A stretch of 64,000 nucleotides of DNA from Vanilla planifolia (taxonomy: Eukaryota; Streptophyta; Magnoliopsida; Asparagales; Orchidaceae), in contig CM043874.1 in NCBI GenBank assembly GCA_023846275.1, forward strand, positions 21,447,130 through 21,511,129, read 5' to 3'. A program made the translations under genes and the position numbers. Below, piece after piece: positions 38,851-51,780 of the stretch. Numbering within the stretch: the stretch's first letter is position 1; each line of letters opens with the position of its first letter. Below the pieces are notes generated by a model that was given only the letters and a program-made list of their open reading frames with translations, had not been told where the DNA came from and made no database searches.

Positions 38851-39985
38851 ATAATCACCATATAATCCTTAATATAATATATTTAATAGCTATTTTCAGC
38901 TTATTTTAATTCTAAAAATTTTCTTTTATTCCCTCATATTCCTTTTATAAATCATACTTGTACGATCAACCTTGATTATTGTTTTCTCACAATTCTCAAT
39001 TGATTGTATGGTATGATTACCTAGATCATCTTATATGATCAGCTTTCTCCTACAAGACACTTATGTTCTACTATATGTTTTGTCCTCTTCTGATTATATA
39101 GTATGATCACCCACATCATACTATATAATCACAACTCTTTTTCTAACTAACACCCTAATCTAGCCAAACATTGTACTCATATGATCTCATTCATCATACA
39201 TGTTTAATATTCACATAAGCTCCATTATAATTCCCTTAATAAACTAATTGATCTTTTACCTTGAAATCATTCAAACCAATCATACAAGTATGATCACATT
39301 TTTACTTTCTACTAAACTTGGCATATAAATATTTATTTAGCATCTAACTGAGTATCCAATATGATCAACCTATCATACTGATACGATATCCACAAACTTA
39401 TCTATATGATACCTCATCATACATTGGCGATCTCTTTATATGTTATAATCAAATTAATCATAAAAGTATAACCCATAAGATTGTACCATATGATCCAATA
39501 ACTAACCTTAATCAATCTAACAATTATCTTATTATACAATCACCACAATCAAACATGTATATATCTTCATAAGCTCCTATCATACATAGTCGAAAACCAA
39601 TTTTTAACCCATTATTTGAGGTGATGAATTAAACTTTGCAAAATTACGTATCTATCATTTATAAATTAAGGAATTATATTTATATCATTTTCTTTAAAAA
39701 CTCATAATTAATTATCTAGGTTTTAAAAAATTTCAAACTTAATAATGTTGGATTTCTCTTGAAGAGTTCTATTCAATGATATACTCAAATAGAATTTCTA
39801 ATCATATTTGAGATATGACACATATCTCAATATCATCTCAATTTATTATTATTTTAATTTAAAAATATCCTATTTCAAAATTTTTATTTTATTACCTTAA
39901 AATATATGTAATAATAATTATATTAGCCAAATCTTAGCTTTACATGTATATTAAGTATAATAAATTATGGGATATTATAATAACT
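38850..39985 (-). mobile_element. Fossil LTR-like segment, Ty3/gypsy style (probable)
   Basis: On the minus strand a segment begins near 39985 with TATAATATCCCATAATTTAT, which resembles the TGTAATATCCC start of many plant gypsy LTRs. It passes through CTTCAAGAGAAATCC and GATACGTAATTTTGCAAAG, wording I associate with such LTRs. From about 39600 down to 38930 it carries many GTATGAT/ATCATAC words. No coding domain is attached. Old and broken; boundaries approximate. Confidence 0.4.
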
Positions 39986-40199
39986 AGTTAAATTGAATGT
40001 ATCATTGACAAAGCATAATATAGCACACATAAATCAGCTTAGTAATATTAGAATTTAAGATGGTAATATGCTACAACATATTCAACAAGAATGATTCTTA
40101 AAACTTTAGTAGAATGTGAAGAACAAAAAAGCATAAAAACATGATAGATTTTTATCTCCTAGGAATATAACATCATGGCATACATCATTCATTAAATTT

Positions 40200-41050
40200 A
40201 ATATCTCCCCATTAATATTAATCATTAGCTTTTTTTCATAGTCACAAAAGGATGGGTATGCTTCCAAGAGATATACTATGGCAAATTATATCATCATAGT
40301 CATGCCCTATTTTGAAAGAGTAAAATTATTGTTTCTTGAAAGCCAATATTGGCACATCCATCTATAATATAATGCATTCTCTTAAAATGTTGAATGAAAT
40401 TATAAAGTATGATGTAGAATTGAGATTACCCTCACCAATAAACTTGGTTGTGAATTTGATTACAATTTCCTTTTCTATGGCAATTGATTCTTTTAGTTCC
40501 TTAATTCTAACTTTTTTTGTTATCTATTTCAAGGTTTAGGTTTTGATTTTTCTCTTAGCATATTCAACTCTAGAATTGGTTCTTTTTAGCTCCATCTAAT
40601 AGATTGTCTTTTTCAAAAGCCTCTTGAAGTTTTTATTTCTCATTGGCTAGCTCAATTTTCTAATTGCCAGAGCACTTTATTATCTTTATAGTTTTGATTA
40701 TTTTCTTTCAGCTTATTTTGACTATTTTTTTCAATTGTTCCATGATCTTTGACTTGGTTTTCTTAATCATTATTTTAATTCCTCTTTCTCATTATGAAGG
40801 ACCTCCTTTTATAGAACAAGTTCTAACTTCAACTTCTTATATTTTAGTTGTGATATTCAATTGAGTTCTTTTGACTAGCAAATAACTTATTCCTTAATGC
40901 AATTGTTGTTATGCCTTGTTGAAGAAAGAGTTAGATCGAGTTTTTCTTTTTCAAAAATCTTTTATTCAAAAGGTTTTTTTCTTTCTTGCTCTTTTATTTT
41001 GTTTTTTTTAAATTTTGCATTAATAAACCTACTATCATAGAAGCAATCAA
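40200..41050 (-). mobile_element. Possible fossil retrotransposon gag-like remnant
   Basis: Read on the minus strand, broken frames are rich in Lys, Glu, Asn and Leu. They resemble the coiled-coil part of some plant Ty1/copia-type gag regions. The plus-strand open frames here (40336-40539, 40664-40864, 40986-41186) are then antisense shadows. No protease, integrase or polymerase motif is seen. Weak call. Confidence 0.22.
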
Positions 41051-41189
41051 GCATGATGATGAATTTTACTTTACCTCATTCTTTGACCAACTTGAGATAA
41101 GAATATATTTGTCTTGTTTTTTCTTTAAAAATTCCCCTTGTTTTAATTGTTCATCACACATTAATTTTCACACAATATATATTTAACTA

Positions 41190-43338
41190 AAAATTATTAT
41201 GCTTTATTATTAAAAGTTAAATATTATATTATTATATCAAGAACTATTGTGTTTTAACTAGTATGTTATATTTTCAAATTTTGAGTGTTAAAAGCTTTAT
41301 TATACCCAAGCAACACATCATACGATATCAACATATGAATATATTCATAATATATATAATTGAAACTCAACACACATTCATTTGCTCCTGTATATGAGCC
41401 AATATGTAGATAAATATGAATCTACGATAGTCTTAGTAAGCAATTCCAAATGATATAATAACATACATTAATAAAATTTGAAATAAAGGTAGAGGCGTAT
41501 AAAGCATGAAAATGAAAAAAGACTTAAATAAATACTAAATCTTACACAGGTTAAATATTGTTGGTCATTTTTAATTACCTTTGATCTTTTTTATATTCTT
41601 TCTCATTGTTCTCTATTATGAATTGTAGATTTCCTAAAGTCTTCATTTATTTCCAACAATGCACTTAAGCCTTTCTTATCCTATTTTCATAATGGCATGG
41701 TTTCTTGGTTAATCATTTCCACACCACCTTGCAATTGAATTTAGTGGCAAGATTACAACATCCTAAATATATGAAATTGAGTGTTTCTAGTTATTTTATG
41801 GTATTTTGAATTTTTGGAAAATTTATGTAATTTTCTAAAAAATCATGCATCATCAAAAGTAGGGAGGAGAACTATAAAAATGTGTATACAATTTATTAGA
41901 ATGACATGCTTTGTGCGATAATGGTCATCAAAATTCTTAACTGAAAATAACACACAAGTTTTAAGGTAATAGTTGCACCCTTTGTATAGATCTGTAATGA
42001 ATCATCTTTGATACAAAATAACACAAAGATTTAAAGATATAGATTACAACCTTTATGCACTTATGACCTTCAATTATCACTGATAGAAAGTAATACAAAG
42101 GTATAGAGGGATGGATCATATCCTTTAAGTATGTGTTATCATAAATCATCTTTAATCAAATGTAACACAAAGTTTTTTTTTATAAAGATAGGAATCACAC
42201 CTTACATCCAAAGGTAGGAATCGCATTGTATATAATGGTGATCATCAATCCTTCTTAATTAAGGTCAACATAAGTCCTCCTTTCTTTCCTCCTAATGCCC
42301 TCATTTATACATGACTACACAATGCACTCGAAGCCTTCTTCTCTCTACCTAAGCTTCAAAATACTATTACTTGAAGGCTCCTCTCTACTTCAGCCATTGA
42401 AGTCCCTTTTTTTGCTCATAGCTTTCTACCCAAAAGTTTCCTTTATTATCTGAGCCTGACAACCTTCTATTAAAAGTTCTTTTCCCTACTTAAGCTTTAG
42501 TTTTGTTGCTATCCAAGGCTCTAACATTTCTTGAGCCTCACTATTACCTAGTCGAGCCTTTTATAAGCTTCTTAAATGCATTATAAGTTATTGAAAGCTC
42601 ATATAAGTTGCCCGAATACATTGTATGCTATTGAATGTATTATAAGCTACTCAAAAAATTTGTAAATTGCCTAAAAATATCTTTTTAAACTAAGATTCAA
42701 TAATAAGCTATCCAAAAGCATTTAAAAGCTGCTAAAAATGCCCATTATTCATAAGGTCAACCTTTTGCTTTGCTTTTTAATTACTATTATGACTAATAAA
42801 AATTAAGCTTTTATTTAACCTTTTGAATCTATTTTTTTTATCAATAATTAAGTATTCTCTTATTAGCTCATTATTTATCTTGAACATAGATATTTGGTTA
42901 TTAGGAATTAGATAGCTTAGATTCTTAATATTCTTTATTAGCAACTATTTTCTTCTCTTTTAATAATCCCTCTAAGAGATGCTTTAGAGCCTTTATTATT
43001 TATTTAAAGAAGGTTTATAGTCATAGTAAAGAGTTGTAAAATATGATATTTGGCTATATTGAATTCAATGGATATGATTTGTACCTTTATTATTGATTTT
43101 AAAGGCCTATTATATAATATTTCATCACTTCTTTGATCATTCTAACTTTATTATTATCTAAGTTCACATTAGGTTATTTGAATGATCTATAGGATATAAT
43201 TATTTATGTTAACACAATGCACTATTTTAGAAGCACATTTTAACATCAGTTTAACTTTGCACATGTCCCATGTAAGTTTCACTTGCATAATAACTACATC
43301 TTTTTAACAGCCATCCATTAATATTTAGGAGGTGTATT
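41190..43338. other. AT-rich intergenic region
   Basis: No gene is supported. A loosely repeated wording (AACACAAAG...ATAGATT/AGGAATC...ACACC) at about 41945-42200 suggests a diverged ~80-bp tandem repeat, but I could not define units cleanly. Confidence 0.4.
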
Positions 43339-43959
43339 TGTGACACTTGGGATAAAAGAGAGCAAAGAGTGAGTACTAAGTAATGTCTTAAAAAAAGTCA
43401 CTAAAACAAATAATAGCTCTTAGTAAACTTCTTGATTGTGGGGTATAATGATGAATTATCTCATATTGACTATCGAGAGAGTGATTATGATATTTATATG
43501 AGATATGATAATTTTAAGATGTTGAAAATCCTTTTGAGGGCAAAATCTACTTGATTAATATGATATAATCTTAAAGGATAATACTTTAACATAATAAAGC
43601 TAGGATATAACATTTGGTATTAGAACAAAATCTCATTAGTTCGATATAATTCAAGAATGAACTAAGTGAAAACTTATGAGTTTGTGACACTCGAGATTGA
43701 AGAAGACAAGGAATGAGCATCGAGTGATGTCCTAAGAGGGGAATCATTAAAACAAAGAGAAACTCTTTATAGGCTTCTATGTGAAGGGCTATAGAAATGA
43801 ATTGTTTCATATTAGTTATTAAGGAAGTGATTATGGTGTTTATATGAGATTCAATAATCTTAAAATATAAATATATTTTCTAAGAGCAAAATCTATTTGA
43901 GTTGATATAGGATAATCCAATGAGATAATATCTCAATATAGTGAGACTAAAATATTACA
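43339..43959 (+). mobile_element. TRIM-like element, copy 1
   Basis: Two direct repeats of about 275 bp, 43339-43612 and 43683-43959, each start TGTGACAC and end in CA. They flank only 70 bp. Directly after the first repeat is TTTGGTATTAGAAC, which resembles the TGGTATCAGAGC primer-binding site for initiator tRNA-Met. Flanking GTATT and ATATT could be a decayed 5-bp target duplication. There is no coding capacity. This is the architecture of a terminal-repeat retrotransposon in miniature. The terminal repeats are clearly diverged from each other, so it is an old fossil. A second copy lies at about 50.03-50.64 kb in the same orientation. Confidence 0.75.
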
Positions 43960-43999
43960 ATATTATAATTGATAAGTCATAAGATCATTAAGTTAAATT

Positions 44000-44400
44000 G
44001 ATCAGGCAAGCATGTATAGTGCTATCGCAGGTGGTAGCATTATATTACTATGGATTGGGGGAGATATATATCAGACAAATACTGTTATCAACTCGGACAT
44101 TGTGTAAAGTCACATATCAACGTATCTATGAAATAATTATGTCACCATAATATCTTAGGATTGTGGATATTGTTCTTTGGTCATGGGCATCATTAAGCTA
44201 TAATCACTATCAACAATTGATTGGACAAGCATGTTCATCTCTACATTGGGTGGCAGTACCATACTATTATGAATTAATGGCAACCAATATCTAACAAGTA
44301 CTTCTAACAACACAAGCACTATAAAAAGGCACATAACAATGTATCGATGCAACACTTCTGTCTTCATAGTGCGTCAGGAATGCAAATACTATTCTTTGGT
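44000..44400. repeat. Diverged tandem duplication, 219-bp period
   Basis: Segments 44000-44181 and 44219-44400 are each 182 bp and align end to end. Shared landmarks are CAAGCATGT, GGTGGTAGCAT/GGTGGCAGTAC and the common end ATTGTTCTTTGGT/TATTCTTTGGT. Minus-strand frames here are not conserved between the copies, which argues against a gene. Confidence 0.8.
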
Positions 44401-44679
44401 TATATTTCTTGGGACACCGACCTAACATGACAATAAAAACATGCAAGAGCGAATAATATTTGTAAGACACCTTAGACAAATAGCATAAGTTTAATATAAT
44501 ATTTGATTTGTTTCACATTCTTACATGTCATGCACTCATTGGGCAAACTCTTTACAAGTTTAATGAAATCCTCTATGATACATAATTTTTACCTTATCCA
44601 AAAAATAAAAAAGATCACGAGATCAATCATTGTGTAAACAAGATGTTAGATAGAGTTTGTCAAACTTTTAATGTCATGA

Positions 44680-45030
44680 TAACTTAGAGCAAGCTGTAGT
44701 ATGTATCACATTTGAACTAGATATATGACAAATAACGGTTGGTGCGTGCCCATCTGGTTTGGTTGCTGCTGGGCTCGGCTGGCCCGTCAACCCAAGATAA
44801 TTGAGCGGACAATAAAATATAGGTTTAGAAGTACAGAACACAAGCATTACTACAAATAGTTCCATCCATTTTCTTCATTGCATGTACGCACAAGTGGCAT
44901 TGATCGACTTTCTCTTGAGTAATTGAATTGTTATGCATGCATGCATGGCATTGGGCCCACATGACTCGACCTGTTCGTCTCTTATCTCCGTCTCCGTGCT
45001 AATGCAGCTCCGGCCAGCCATGATAGCAAA
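44680..45030. promoter_or_regulatory. GC-richer island with RY-repeat motif, no gene attached
   Basis: An isolated patch with much higher GC than its surroundings. TATGCATGCATGCATGG (44932-44948) contains overlapping CATGCATG RY elements, the type bound by B3 factors. TTGGGCCCAC follows at 44951-44960, with a CT-rich stretch after it (CGTCTCTTATCTCCGTCTCC). This looks like a promoter or leader, but I find no coding sequence next to it. It may be the remnant of a gene or part of a mobile element. Confidence 0.3.
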
Positions 45031-47400
45031 GATTAAACAATTGTTTTAAAAAATCATATTTAATATCGAACACCATATGGAGATAAAACGAGCACAAACA
45101 AGAATAGAGTTTCATAACAAAGCAAAAGAGAAGTACAACAATTTATAAAGGATTCTCCTTGTGGAATAATGCTTTGCTCCTTAATCCCTAATCTTATAAT
45201 AATAATAAAAAAAAAAACCAACGAGTATCATCCAACATCATAATAAAAGTAGATAAAAAGGACATACACTTTGCTCTTCTAAAAATACTCAATATATGAT
45301 ATTTATTACAAAATCGAGTGCAATATTTATTGATATGAAAATATGAGATTAGATTATGTAAGTTAGACAAATACATTCTTTTTATTCTCAAATGATATTA
45401 GACATAATATTAGAGATTACAATTGTGACTCTTGTAACATCACCAATGAATTATATCTCCAATTGTTAAAATTTTTTATATCTTTTTGTTCTAGTAATTT
45501 AACTAAAATTTTCTTTTTAATTAAAAAAAACTCAAATAAACGACTTTTTTTGTGAAAGATAATACAAAATTTTACTTAATTAATCTCAATGAAATATCTA
45601 AATAAGTATAAATAAACAAATGTTTAAATATAATATAATAAAAGTTTACAATAATATCAAATCTTTTTCTCATTTATTAGAATTAAACACAAAATAAAAT
45701 GTTGACCAATATTGTTCCTTTAATAATAATCTATTTTTTATGTTAGTTCAAATATCTAGACTACCAATACATAAGTCTCATTATTGTAATATCAAACTAT
45801 TAATTTATACTAAATTGTGAGCTCATCTCATTATCCTTTAAAACCTTATCTTATCTACAAAATGTTCTTAAAAATATTAAAAATCAAAAATAGATTGAGT
45901 CATTATCATAAGCCTAATAGACAAATTTTAGCATTATCAAAATTATGCATGACAAAATAAATTTGAGTCATATTATATGTTGAACCTTTTATATAATCGA
46001 TAAAGATAACATAGTTTATAGGTATTACAATAATAAATATACATATTAATGTCATATTATATAATGTTTTTATCATTTAAGAATTATATTTATTTTATAT
46101 GTGATCATTTAATTCTCTTATGATATTTAAATTTAATATAATCATTTATTTTTATATAATCATGTGCTTTTCATATGATTTAATTTGTATCATTACTAAT
46201 TCATTTTCATATCAATATTGTACATCTTTAAGGGACCACTTCTCATCTTGTTTATAACCTTGGGATATCACATATGAGGTGTCAAATACTTCTTAGGCTT
46301 CTTCCCTTGTTTGATAGGGATTTTCTTCTCTTTATGACACATTTTCTTGATAAGAGCAATATTAATTATTTTAAATTTAATTATTTTTATGTACTATACC
46401 ATTAGCTTTTTTTTATTATCAATATGCTTTTACATGTTTAAATCATATGATGATTACAACTCATGCTTTGCCAAAAGTAGCATGAAAAACATGATCATAA
46501 AACATGCCAGTAATAAGATGGTAAAAGATACTTATTAGATGCCTAATCTTTCCATTTAATAATAATAAGTTAACCAATAAATTTAAAATCATTTCATATG
46601 TAAAAAAGAGTATATTAAATAGTACCAACATCAAATAAATTCATAATCCAAAAATGCAATATGACTATCTTGATTATTGATATAGTTTTCTTATTTAAAT
46701 CATTTTTTTGTTCCTTACAATTTTTTACATATTTATATTTAATTAATTTTTCTTTCATATATATATAATACACGTCATATATTATCATGCTTAAATTTGT
46801 CCTCTTCTTCTTAATGTATATCAAACTTATTAAGAGGAAGCACAAGTGCTATAATAGAGACGGACATTTTCTATGTCATTTGATGATTAGATGCGTCTTA
46901 AAACGCTAAATGTTATTTCAAATATTTTATTATTTAAATATTTTTACTTAGTATTATTTGATTACGTAATATCCCACTCATTTATTTTTTAATATATATG
47001 TTATATTTTATGCACAAAATTACAATCTATGAAAAATATATTATTAATTAAATTACCTAATGGCAAGATTATTAGAGCTAAGAAATGCATCCAAGATTAT
47101 ATGGAAATCAATAACAGAGTTGTCTCTTTTTATCATATTCTAAACCCTTGGATTAATAATTATAAGATTTTGTTCAGTATAACTGTACTGATTGTAAAAA
47201 GATAATTTAAAAAATATTTTTTTTTTGGAAAGATGATTGATTTAAATAAAAAAAATCAGGCTTTTTTTTATGATAGAGCCTTCATTGCATCCACACAAGG
47301 ATCGTTAATTTCAATTAAAGGAAAACATACACGTGCTATGTTCAAAATACTCGCCAATTAAATAATCTCAACATAGTGTTTTTTTTTAAAAAATACATGA
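45031..47400. other. AT-rich intergenic region
   Basis: No gene, RNA or defined repeat. GTAATATCCCACTCA near 46966 recalls a gypsy-type LTR start, but the sequence after it is too AT-rich to follow. Confidence 0.5.
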
Positions 47401-47482
47401 GATTTATTCATGAAGCGGTAAACGGGTGTAAACATGGTCGGACCTAAACCCGACCCATCTAACCTGGCTGAGCTATTTTCCC

Positions 47483-47490
47483 TATAAATT
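47483..47490 (+). promoter_or_regulatory. TATA box of the OVATE gene
   Basis: TATAAATT in the context TTTTCCCTATAAATTCAACA, 77-84 bp upstream of the start codon. It predicts a leader of about 50 nt that is CT-rich (TCTTCTTCTCTCTC). Confidence 0.65.
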
Positions 47491-47566
47491 CAACACAACG
47501 CTACTTCGCTGTAGCATCGCACGATCTTCTTCTCTCTCAATTTTCCACCACTCTCCCGGAGGATCC

Positions 47567-48274
47567 ATGGCGAGGCGCTTCCGCCTACACCTGTTCGATT
47601 CCTGCTTATCCAAGGACGACACTGCCTACTCGCCCTTCCTACGCCGCTCCGTCATCGCCCCACCGCCATACAACCGCCTTGCCCCCGTCGTCTCCACCTC
47701 CTCCTGCTGCTGCCGTCAGACCACCTTATCCAACCTCCACACTTCAATCGACACCGACGTTGACGACTGCCCCCTTGCTCTCGAAACTCCTGCCTACCTT
47801 TGGCGCGAGGAAGAAAAGTGGCGCGCCTTTGACAACGTCGAAAACAGAGCACTCTTCCCGTCTCCCGTCGCAGCTCCGGAGCTCCGCCAACTCGGAAACA
47901 CGAGAAAACTGCGTTCAGCCTCCGCCGATGGACATGACCTTTTCTCCAGCGACGAGGGAGAGGAGGAGACAGAGATGTTGCGGAGCAACTCGACGACCAC
48001 GGATGGGTCGCTCGAGGCGGAGAGCGTGGCTGTGGTGAAGCAGTCGAAGGACCCGAGGGCGGACTTCCGGCGATCGATGACGGAGATGGTGGTGGAAAAG
48101 GGGATCTACGAGGCCGATGGGCTTGAGCAGCTTCTTTACTGCTTCCTGTCGTTAAACTCGAAGCACCACCATGGTGCCATCGTCGCCGCCTTCATGGACG
48201 TGTGGGAGGTGCTCTTTCCGGCTACCCAGCTCCGTCTTAGCCCCACCACTGACCACTTCCTTGCTGTTTATTAA
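47567..48274 (+). CDS. OFP: OVATE family protein
   Basis: Intronless, 235 aa, stop TAA. OVATE proteins are plant-specific regulators, mostly transcriptional repressors. They bind TALE homeodomain and TRM proteins and shape cell elongation, organ form and secondary wall growth. The N-terminus MARRFRLHLFDSCL is the conserved basic RFRL-type start seen in OFP6/8-like members. Residues 60-150 are a variable acidic and Ser-rich linker. The OVATE domain is at about 155-217 (DPRADFRRSMTEMVVEKGIY, LLYCFLSLNSKHHHGAIVAA, FMDVWEVLF), with the expected FxxSM and YCFLxLN...AF-VWEVLF positions. An 18-residue tail follows. Start: first ATG after the TATA box, in good context (GGATCCATGGCG). The gene is very rich in G/C at third codon positions compared with its flanks. 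Confidence 0.95.
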   Translation: MARRFRLHLFDSCLSKDDTAYSPFLRRSVIAPPPYNRLAPVVSTSSCCCRQTTLSNLHTSIDTDVDDCPLALETPAYLWREEEKWRAFDNVENRALFPSPVAAPELRQLGNTRKLRSASADGHDLFSSDEGEEETEMLRSNSTTTDGSLEAESVAVVKQSKDPRADFRRSMTEMVVEKGIYEADGLEQLLYCFLSLNSKHHHGAIVAAFMDVWEVLFPATQLRLSPTTDHFLAVY

Positions 48275-50029
48275 GTGCTAGGCTGTTCAATTAACGGAAT
48301 ATTTGGGATTGTTTGTTTGACCTCGAAGACTCTTCCAGATCGAAGAAACAATCTTTCAAAAAATTATACAAAAAAATTGGGTTGAACATAGAGTTTTTGG
48401 ATACGTTCTTTTCTTTTTCTTCTTCCCGAGGCTTTAAGGATTCACAACATATGTCTTCTAATAAAAAAAATATCTTGAAATTTTTTATAAGATGGAAAAG
48501 AAAGATGATTTCAATCTACTTATTTGTGTAAGTCAACTCAAATATAATAATTGCATGATAAATAGGTCATCAGTTCAATACACTAATTTGTGTTGGTTTT
48601 ATTCTCTTAAACAAGCATTCCCTTGCCTAAAAGCTTTTCAAATTTCAAAGATCTATAAAGTATTAAGCTCCCTTGGGCAAGAATTCCATAGCTTAGGTCC
48701 TTGAACAAGAATATCTAAATGAGAATTTTGACTCTTTTAAGTGAGTCATTTATTTCTAGATGAGCATCATTCTATCTTTTGATTAAAAGTCATCTTTTAT
48801 AACAGAGTACTGTATCGTCCCTCTCATCAAGCCTGTCTCTATTCCCTCCCCATCTTAACCACTAGAGTAATACTCATTGCCTGTTTTCATTGGGTGACTA
48901 GAATTTTATAAACACAAAACTAATGTTTTTGTTTGATGATCAAGGAAGGATCTAACTAATGTAATAGCCAACTAATCATTTTGGATTAAGGCTTTTGGAT
49001 AATGGACCTATCTACTCTTCCCATATTTAATTTTACTCTATTTCTTTTATATTTTAAATTTAATTATTCCCCATCATAAAACTTCTACTCAAAAAGAGAC
49101 CCCTTCATTCTCTAAATATAATAATGCAACTATTTTCCTCCATTGCAAAAGGATTATAGACTTTCCTTTTAGATTTTTTTTGCATCAACTAAGTCTTCCT
49201 ATCCCCTATTTTTTCTTATTCTCATTTTCCTTTTAGAAATTGTGTTATTTTCAACTCATTTCACTCTTTCCCACCATGGACTCTATAAAGATCTTAAAAT
49301 CATGTATAACTCGCACTATTCACATGAAAGAAACCATTTTTTATGTTAGTAATATAGTAACTTTAATTAAAAAATATAATAAATAATAAATGGTTGACAT
49401 TAATTTTTAATTTTTCCTTCTCCATAGGTTGAGATAAATATTTAAGGATAAGATAAATGAGTAGTGTTATCAATAGTGATGACAAATGAGTTATAACAAG
49501 TTGATTATTAAAGTTGATCGCCCAAAAGATTATAGCTATTTTTCTCTAAAGTTGATGTCAAATTTACCACGTAAGTTGTTATAATCATAATCATTTACTA
49601 TAAAATTCTCAAATTTTTCAAACCAAATATGAATTAAATTGTCTCATAAAGTATATCAAAATACTAAAAAATAAAATATTTTAAAAATATAAAAACAAAT
49701 ATAAAATTACATAAAGCTTAATAAAATGAGTCTAAGATATTTGTTTTGTCTTGATCAAAGTTTGTTTGAAATTACTATGAATCATTAAAATTAATAAATA
49801 TAAATAATATTATATATATATAATATTTTATTATTAAATATTTGTTTAGAATTGATATTAGATTTATTAAAACTAAGATCTCTTTTCTCTACCCCATGTT
49901 TGATGCAAACCCTAGGACTCCCTTTGAAAGATAGATTAAAGACAATAAAAGTTTGATTTAGTTAAGAGTGATTATTTTCCTTGCATCCTTTCTTGTTGAA
50001 GTCATTGATTTTGGAAAGACTTGTAGAAA
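48275..50029. other. AT-rich intergenic region downstream of OVATE gene
   Basis: No further gene is supported. The first 150 bases or so would hold the 3' UTR. Frames at 48313-48704 are short and lack any family resemblance. Confidence 0.5.
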
Positions 50030-50642
50030 TTTGCATGATTATGTTTCATTGCTTGATTAGTGATTATTGAGTGATATCTCAAGAGTGAAATCTTCAAAAA
50101 AGAGCAGTCTCTATTAGGATTTTATATGTAAGAGAATGAAGATGAATTATCCTATGTCAGCTATTGAGAGATTAACCTTATTATTTATATAAGATATAAT
50201 GTTCTTAAGATGTTAAAGACTCTTTCGACAATAACACCCACCAAAGTCATATAGGTTATATAATGAGATAATATTTTGACATAGTGAGGTAAGAATGTCA
50301 TATTTGGTACTAAAAAAAAATCCTCTACTAGTTTGATGTGATTCAAGAATAAACTAAATAAAAACTAGTGGTCCTTTGACATCCAAAGTAAAATAAAATA
50401 ATGAGTGAATTTCAAATGATATCTTGAGAGAAAAATCATTGAGCAAAGAATAACTCTAATAAGCTTCTAAGTAGAGAGATATAAGAATGAATTTTTTTAT
50501 TGGCTACTAAAATATTTATCCTAATATTTATTTGATACCATGATCTTAAGATGTTAATATACCTTTTGAGAAAAAAAAACCACTTATATAAGATGAACGG
50601 GCCCAATGAAACAATGCCTCAATATAATGTAACTATGATGCA
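50030..50642 (+). mobile_element. TRIM-like element, copy 2
   Basis: Same architecture and wording as the copy at 43.3 kb. A terminal repeat of about 270 bp ends near 50302. It is followed by TTTGGTACTAAAA in the primer-binding-site position and a ~74-bp internal segment containing GATTCAAGAATAAACTAA (copy 1 has AATTCAAGAATGAACTAA). The second terminal repeat runs 50377-50642 and ends in CA. The left end is blurred. No coding capacity; an old, broken copy. Confidence 0.7.
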
Positions 50643-51780
50643 TGGTGGTGCTCAAGCTTATGTCTTGGTGGTAGACATAGGCTTAAGGATTGACTAGAAC
50701 TTCTAAAAATACGTCCTTTGCTTCACTTATTTTTACTTTATATACTTATTATCATGATAATTTGGATTAACTTAAGAAATTTACAAAAAGGGGTTTTTCT
50801 TAATCATTTAAAATTAATAAATATTACATTTTGTTATCATGTTGGAAAAAGACTTTATAAAAGCTTACTAGATTAATTCAACCCTCCTTCTTAGTATGCC
50901 TCACACACAACAAAACTAAAGTCTTAAAAGTTAAAACATGCAATCTACTTGCTAAAATTCAACACATCCTACAATTTTTAAGGTTAACCTTTTGATGAAC
51001 CTCTTTCTTTAGAATTTGAATGCTAATATGATGAAATTCTAACACATGATGGACCATTTTATTTCCTTTGTTCAAGACATGACCATTATTTCTTTATCCC
51101 AAATTCTCCTAATCATGGCTTGAATTGCAACTCTCCTTGTTTCATAAACTCCATTGCCACTAACCATTTAGGAATGCATTCTCAAGGCAACTTAATCTAT
51201 CTATTCCTAAATGTTTTGCTTGGAAATAGGCCATTTATTTAGTAGCCTTTGACAAGTTCTCTTCTTGCTTAATTTTCAACCTTAGGTTTTTCCTATATAT
51301 GCATATTCAACTTAACATTATCAAATCATAAAGGCTTCTAATTCATAATAGACATTACGTCAAACATATATATTATGAATAACACTTGTCTACTTTTCAA
51401 ATTTGAGTAATAGTCTCACAAATTTCAAATCTTTGCTCCAATTTCTTATTTATAATAATAGTTATGAAAAGACCTTTAGTTTCATCTTCATTGTACAACT
51501 AACCCTTCTTAAATTTTTTTCAATACTTGAAAGCACTTTTTTTCTCTCTTTCTTTACCCTGATACTAGTGACTAAATTTAACTTCAAAGGTTTTTTTCTT
51601 AAGAAACTCTTTTCAAGTTTGGCCTCACTTATTTTTATATTAGAGCAACATCTCTTTGTTTTTCTCAACTATTCATGTCCCTCTAATTATTGTGTTTCTT
51701 AAGTCACATTTAATTTTGATGGTTTCATGTCACTTAAACTCTACTCTCCCTGCATAATTTACTCTATTATGGTGCTATTT
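50643..51780. other. AT-rich intergenic region
   Basis: No gene is supported. The frames at 51403-51702 (both strands) are low-complexity shadows of each other. Confidence 0.5.

Noticed and set aside
47652-48038. Alternative frames on both strands within the OVATE gene
   Set aside because: GC-rich shadow frames. The OVATE domain is in the 47567-48274 frame.
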